From the NCBI GenBank assembly GCA_910585655.1, contig CAJUFW010000079.1, forward strand, positions 1 through 14,860: a stretch of 14,860 nt of DNA, in the 5' to 3' direction. The DNA is from an uncultured Lachnospiraceae bacterium (lineage in GTDB: Bacteria; Bacillota_A; Clostridia; Lachnospirales; Lachnospiraceae). The position numbers and the translations under genes are program-made. How positions within the stretch are numbered: the stretch's first letter is position 1; every line of letters starts with the position of its first letter. Below the pieces are notes generated by a model. The model made no database searches and was not told where the DNA came from. It saw only the letters and a program-made list of their open reading frames with translations. Positions 11,898 to 14,860 of the stretch are shown here, in pieces.

Positions 11898-13730
11898 ATG
11901 GAACGTAAGGAAGACAAAGGGTATTTGGTAATAGAGCGTGGGCAAGGAGATTGCCGTGTTTTGCATACGGATGAGGGAGCCTGTATGCTGACAGGGCAGA
12001 CAAAGGAAGAGCTTTTGACGGCGGATTCCGATCAGGTAATACGGCTTTTACAAAGCCGGAAGATCGATATCATACCTTTGGAGGAGAACCGGGAACTATG
12101 GGTGTTAGGAGCCGCCCTGGAAGAGACTGCTGCCTGGGAGAAAGAACGGGCAGCGCTGGAACATGCGCTGCAGGAGGCGAGAGAAGCCAACAAAGCAAAG
12201 AGCAGCTTTCTTTCTAATATGTCCCATGATATCCGTACGCCGATGAACGCGATTATGGGAATGACTACCATCGGGTTGTCTCATATTGATGAAAAGCCGC
12301 GTGTACAGGATTGTCTGCTAAAGATCAAAACAGCCTCCGCCCATCTGATGAGCCTGGTCAACGATGTGTTGGATATGTCAAGGATTGACAGCGGCAGATT
12401 AAGCTTGAACGAAGAAGTATTTTCTCTGGCGGATCTGATTCATGATATTGCGGTAATCGTGCGACCGCAGGCGGCGCAGAGGAATCACCGGCTTCAGATT
12501 GAAATTGATCAGATTCAGGAGGAGGAACTGATTGGCGATTCTCTGCGGCTTAGGCAGATTTTAGTCAATATCATAGGAAACGCAGTAAAATATACGTTGG
12601 AGAACGGGGAGATTTTGGTACGATTTACACAGCGGATGGAATCAGAACAAAAAGAAACGCTCTGGCTGGATTTTTTGTGCGAGGACAATGGAATCGGAAT
12701 GAGCAAGGAATTTTTAGAGCGGATTTTTGTACCGTTTGAACGGGTGACGAATACGACCACCAGCAAAATCGAAGGAACCGGGCTTGGTATGTCTATCGTA
12801 AAAAACCTGGTGGATCGAATGGGCGGGGAAATCCAGGTAGAAAGCGAAGAAGGGGTCGGAAGCCGTTTTATGGTACGGATTCCGGTTACGCCTGCCATGC
12901 AGGGAAAAAAGGATCCTCTGCTGCCGGTAGGGCAGAGTATTCTGCTGGCAGAAAGCCAGGAGGATCGGGCAGAGCAGATTACCAGATATTTAAAAGAAGG
13001 CGGACTGCAGCCGGTATGCAAAAGCAGGGGCGTCGATGCCGTGACCTGGCTGACAGAGAAGCAGTATGAGAACCAGATGCCATGCGCGCTGTTACTGGGA
13101 CAGGAGTTAGAGGATATGCCGGTGTTGGAGCTGGCTGCCCATGTCCGACAGCTAGCCGGGCAGGAGTTTCCGATTTTGCTTGTATCCGAGGCAGACTGGG
13201 CGCAGTTAGAATACCGGGCAACTCGTGTGGGAGTCAATGCGTTTGTTCCATGCCCGCTGTTTAAAAGCAGGCTTTTCAATACGCTTTCCGGTCTGACGAA
13301 CGGTCTGTCAGGAGGGAATGAGGCGGGAGCCGAACGGATAGCGGATTACAGCGGTCGCCATGTTCTGCTGGTAGAAGATGTGGAGCTGAATCAGGAAATT
13401 GCGGTAGAAATGCTTTCGATTACCGGCGTACAGGTAGAAGTAGCGGATAACGGCGCCGAGGCGGTAGAGAAGTTTGAGGCTTCGCCGGAGGGATATTTTG
13501 ATTTGATTTTTATGGATATCCAGATGCCGGTGATGAATGGTTACGATGCGACAAAGCGAATTCGCCAGCTTTCCAGGAGTGATGCAGAAAGCGTGTGGAT
13601 TGTGGCAATGACAGCCAATGCGTTTGTGGAAGATATCCGGTTATCGAGAGAGGCAGGCATGAATGAGCATTGCTCAAAGCCGATAGATCCGGAGCGGTTA
13701 CAGGAAATCCTACGCGGTCAGTTAAAGTAA
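11898..13730 (+). CDS. Soluble hybrid histidine kinase with two receiver-type domains
   Basis: Signalling kinase of 610 residues with no membrane segment. Residues 8-75 are a short PAS-like head (ACMLTGQTKEELL), and 78-104 a coiled coil. HisKA follows, with phospho-acceptor H110 in FLSNMSHDIRTPMNAIMG. The ATPase domain has N box LRQILVNIIGNAVKYT (218-233), G1 DNGIGMS (263-269), F box ERIFVPFERV and G2 GTGLGMSIVKNLV (293-305). Residues 347-468 fold like a receiver, but the phospho-acceptor position reads LLLGQEL (G401) and the conserved SKP becomes PCP; this domain should not be phosphorylated. Residues 487-608 are an intact receiver with D540 in FMDIQMPVMNGYDA and K594 in CSKPI. The signal is unknown and enters the cytoplasm directly or through a partner. 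The next gene starts 27 bases later, so the two are likely co-transcribed. Confidence 0.92.
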   Translation: MERKEDKGYLVIERGQGDCRVLHTDEGACMLTGQTKEELLTADSDQVIRLLQSRKIDIIPLEENRELWVLGAALEETAAWEKERAALEHALQEAREANKAKSSFLSNMSHDIRTPMNAIMGMTTIGLSHIDEKPRVQDCLLKIKTASAHLMSLVNDVLDMSRIDSGRLSLNEEVFSLADLIHDIAVIVRPQAAQRNHRLQIEIDQIQEEELIGDSLRLRQILVNIIGNAVKYTLENGEILVRFTQRMESEQKETLWLDFLCEDNGIGMSKEFLERIFVPFERVTNTTTSKIEGTGLGMSIVKNLVDRMGGEIQVESEEGVGSRFMVRIPVTPAMQGKKDPLLPVGQSILLAESQEDRAEQITRYLKEGGLQPVCKSRGVDAVTWLTEKQYENQMPCALLLGQELEDMPVLELAAHVRQLAGQEFPILLVSEADWAQLEYRATRVGVNAFVPCPLFKSRLFNTLSGLTNGLSGGNEAGAERIADYSGRHVLLVEDVELNQEIAVEMLSITGVQVEVADNGAEAVEKFEASPEGYFDLIFMDIQMPVMNGYDATKRIRQLSRSDAESVWIVAMTANAFVEDIRLSREAGMNEHCSKPIDPERLQEILRGQLK

Positions 13731-13757
13731 GCCGTTGGATCGGCGAGAGGTAGAGGA

Positions 13758-14860
13758 ATGCAGGCATATCAGGAAGAATATATTGCAAATTTAAAAGAGA
13801 TTGCCATGCTGATGGCTTATAAACGATCGGAAGGGCAGTCTTTTCAGGAATATTGGTTGAAACAGCGGACAGAACAGCGGCAGGCTGAGCAAAAAATCAA
13901 GCGAAATATGGAGCTGCTGCGGGAAAATCTTTTTCCTCTTTTGGATCATATGCCAGAGGCAAAAAAGGAAGAATTAGAGGAGTTAGCCGAGTTTGCCGGA
14001 AGACTGTTAAGCGGCAGAGAAGAATTGGACGTCGGGCTGTATTGTCAGATACACAAAGCGTTGTTAAGCCTTGCCAGACAGCTATCAGACAGAAGCGCAA
14101 TGATCCGGGAATTGTACTACTTAGGGATTGGCTACAACAACCTGTGCGGCAAACTGGTAAGCTTAGAAGGATCGGAAGCAGAGACTTATACCAACCAGAT
14201 GAGGCTGTGCTTTACCGAAGCTGCCGCCTACCTGAAATATTATGATGAGATCGAGGATACACAAACAAGAGGATATATTCTGCGTTCAAGAGCTAACATT
14301 GCCTTGGGACGGTTTAAAAATGCCAGTGAAAAGGTTCGTTTAGTCAAGCAGACCTTAACGATTTTACAGGATAAGGACTATCAGGAAAAGGAACCGGGAC
14401 TTCCATGGGATCGGTTTATCTATATGACACATCAGCAGATGGCAGCCAGTATTTCTTATAACAGAGAAAATACGATGACTTCAGAAGATATCGCAGATAT
14501 TATGGAGTCGGTTTATATTGTTTATCAAAGGAGACTTCAGGAGGCGGCAGAACAGGGTGAGAAGCCTCCGATACGTCCTCAGTATTCCTATTATACCATT
14601 GAATATTATTGCGGGATGGACAGCATGGAGGGGCTGCTAAGTAAAATAGAGGGCTTGATGGACGGGGCGGATCCAAAGGACTATTCGGCAGAAAATATGT
14701 ACGGGGTCATTTCCCTTCCGGCGTTTTATTGTCAGTTTCTAAGCAATTATCCGGAGCATATCCCAAAAAGAGAGGAATATTTGGAAAGCCTTTATCAAAA
14801 AATCCTCGACTATGTAGAAGCATTTCCGGAGGCGTCTGAAAACGAGTTGCTTTTTCTTAG
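13758..14860 (+). CDS. Unrecognised helical protein, runs off the window
   Basis: An open frame from ATG 13758 continues without a stop to base 14860, giving 367 codons and two extra bases. GAGAGG (13745-13750) is the ribosome site. The visible part is helical throughout. Residues 35-60 are a charged coiled coil (KQRTEQRQAEQKIKRNMELL) and 66-90 acidic. About 112-205 resembles TPR-like helix pairs (ELYYLGIGYNNLC, CFTEAAAYLKYYDEIE, RSRANIALGRFKNASEKVRL). Residues 270-350 are rich in tyrosine. No membrane segment, signal peptide or enzyme motif is seen. It follows the hybrid kinase by 27 bases and is probably its partner. A C-terminal output domain such as HD-GYP or GGDEF beyond the edge is a guess from similar kinase neighbourhoods, not visible here. 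Confidence 0.85.
   Translation, partial: MQAYQEEYIANLKEIAMLMAYKRSEGQSFQEYWLKQRTEQRQAEQKIKRNMELLRENLFPLLDHMPEAKKEELEELAEFAGRLLSGREELDVGLYCQIHKALLSLARQLSDRSAMIRELYYLGIGYNNLCGKLVSLEGSEAETYTNQMRLCFTEAAAYLKYYDEIEDTQTRGYILRSRANIALGRFKNASEKVRLVKQTLTILQDKDYQEKEPGLPWDRFIYMTHQQMAASISYNRENTMTSEDIADIMESVYIVYQRRLQEAAEQGEKPPIRPQYSYYTIEYYCGMDSMEGLLSKIEGLMDGADPKDYSAENMYGVISLPAFYCQFLSNYPEHIPKREEYLESLYQKILDYVEAFPEASENELLFL

Noticed and set aside
1..14860. CRISPR array, tRNA, rRNA, intact insertion sequence or prophage genes
   Set aside because: None seen. The repeats in 3653-4597 are in-frame protein repeats, not spaced identical DNA repeats.

Overview
The window looks like the end of a short-read contig from a low-to-mid GC Firmicute. 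The best match is class Clostridia, probably Lachnospiraceae. The evidence is strong AGGAGG-type ribosome binding sites, sigma-A promoters with 16-17 bp spacers, a two-subunit iron-sulfur L-serine dehydratase, a SAM-I riboswitch in front of metK, XRE regulators fused to membrane or repeat domains, and a CmpB-type permease. No species can be named from sequence alone. Bases 1-48 are not biological: they are an Illumina TruSeq P7/index/read-2 adapter, so the left edge is a contig end and the gene there is cut artificially.

Layout. (1) 49-1564, minus strand: a methyl-accepting chemotaxis protein lacking its C-terminus. (2) 1820-4615, plus strand: two XRE-type helix-turn-helix proteins in tandem. 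The first is anchored by about five membrane segments with an outside C-terminal domain. The second carries eleven helical repeats of 26-28 residues that arose partly by an internal block duplication. (3) 4616-5695: a patchwork accessory segment. It holds an AbrB-type antitoxin gene with a PIN toxin reading frame cut off after about 23 codons at a palindromic element, a consensus promoter running straight into a terminator, gene remnants, and a near-identical 37-38 bp direct repeat at both ends. (4) 5696-7000: a duplicated CmpB-type membrane protein. (5) 7126-9740: sdaAB-sdaAA and an S66 (LdcA/MccF-like) peptidase in close succession, behind a promoter overlapped by a 13-bp inverted repeat. 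(6) 9858-10136: a small acidic helical protein with its own promoter. (7) 10146-11804: promoter, SAM-I riboswitch, intrinsic terminator, metK and a downstream terminator. (8) 11825-14860: a promoter, a soluble hybrid histidine kinase with one degenerate and one intact receiver domain, and a 27-nt-spaced second gene that runs off the window.

How the genes work together. Serine dehydratase (serine to pyruvate plus ammonia) and the S66 peptidase could form a small amino-acid/peptide catabolism unit. metK makes S-adenosylmethionine and is fed back on by the riboswitch. The kinase and the following helical protein probably form one signalling operon. The MCP indicates chemotaxis. No tRNA, rRNA, CRISPR array or intact insertion sequence was seen. 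Most of the window is ordinary chromosome. The parts that repay attention are the repeat-bearing XRE protein, the 4616-5695 patchwork, the inverted repeat over the sda promoter and the truncated last gene.
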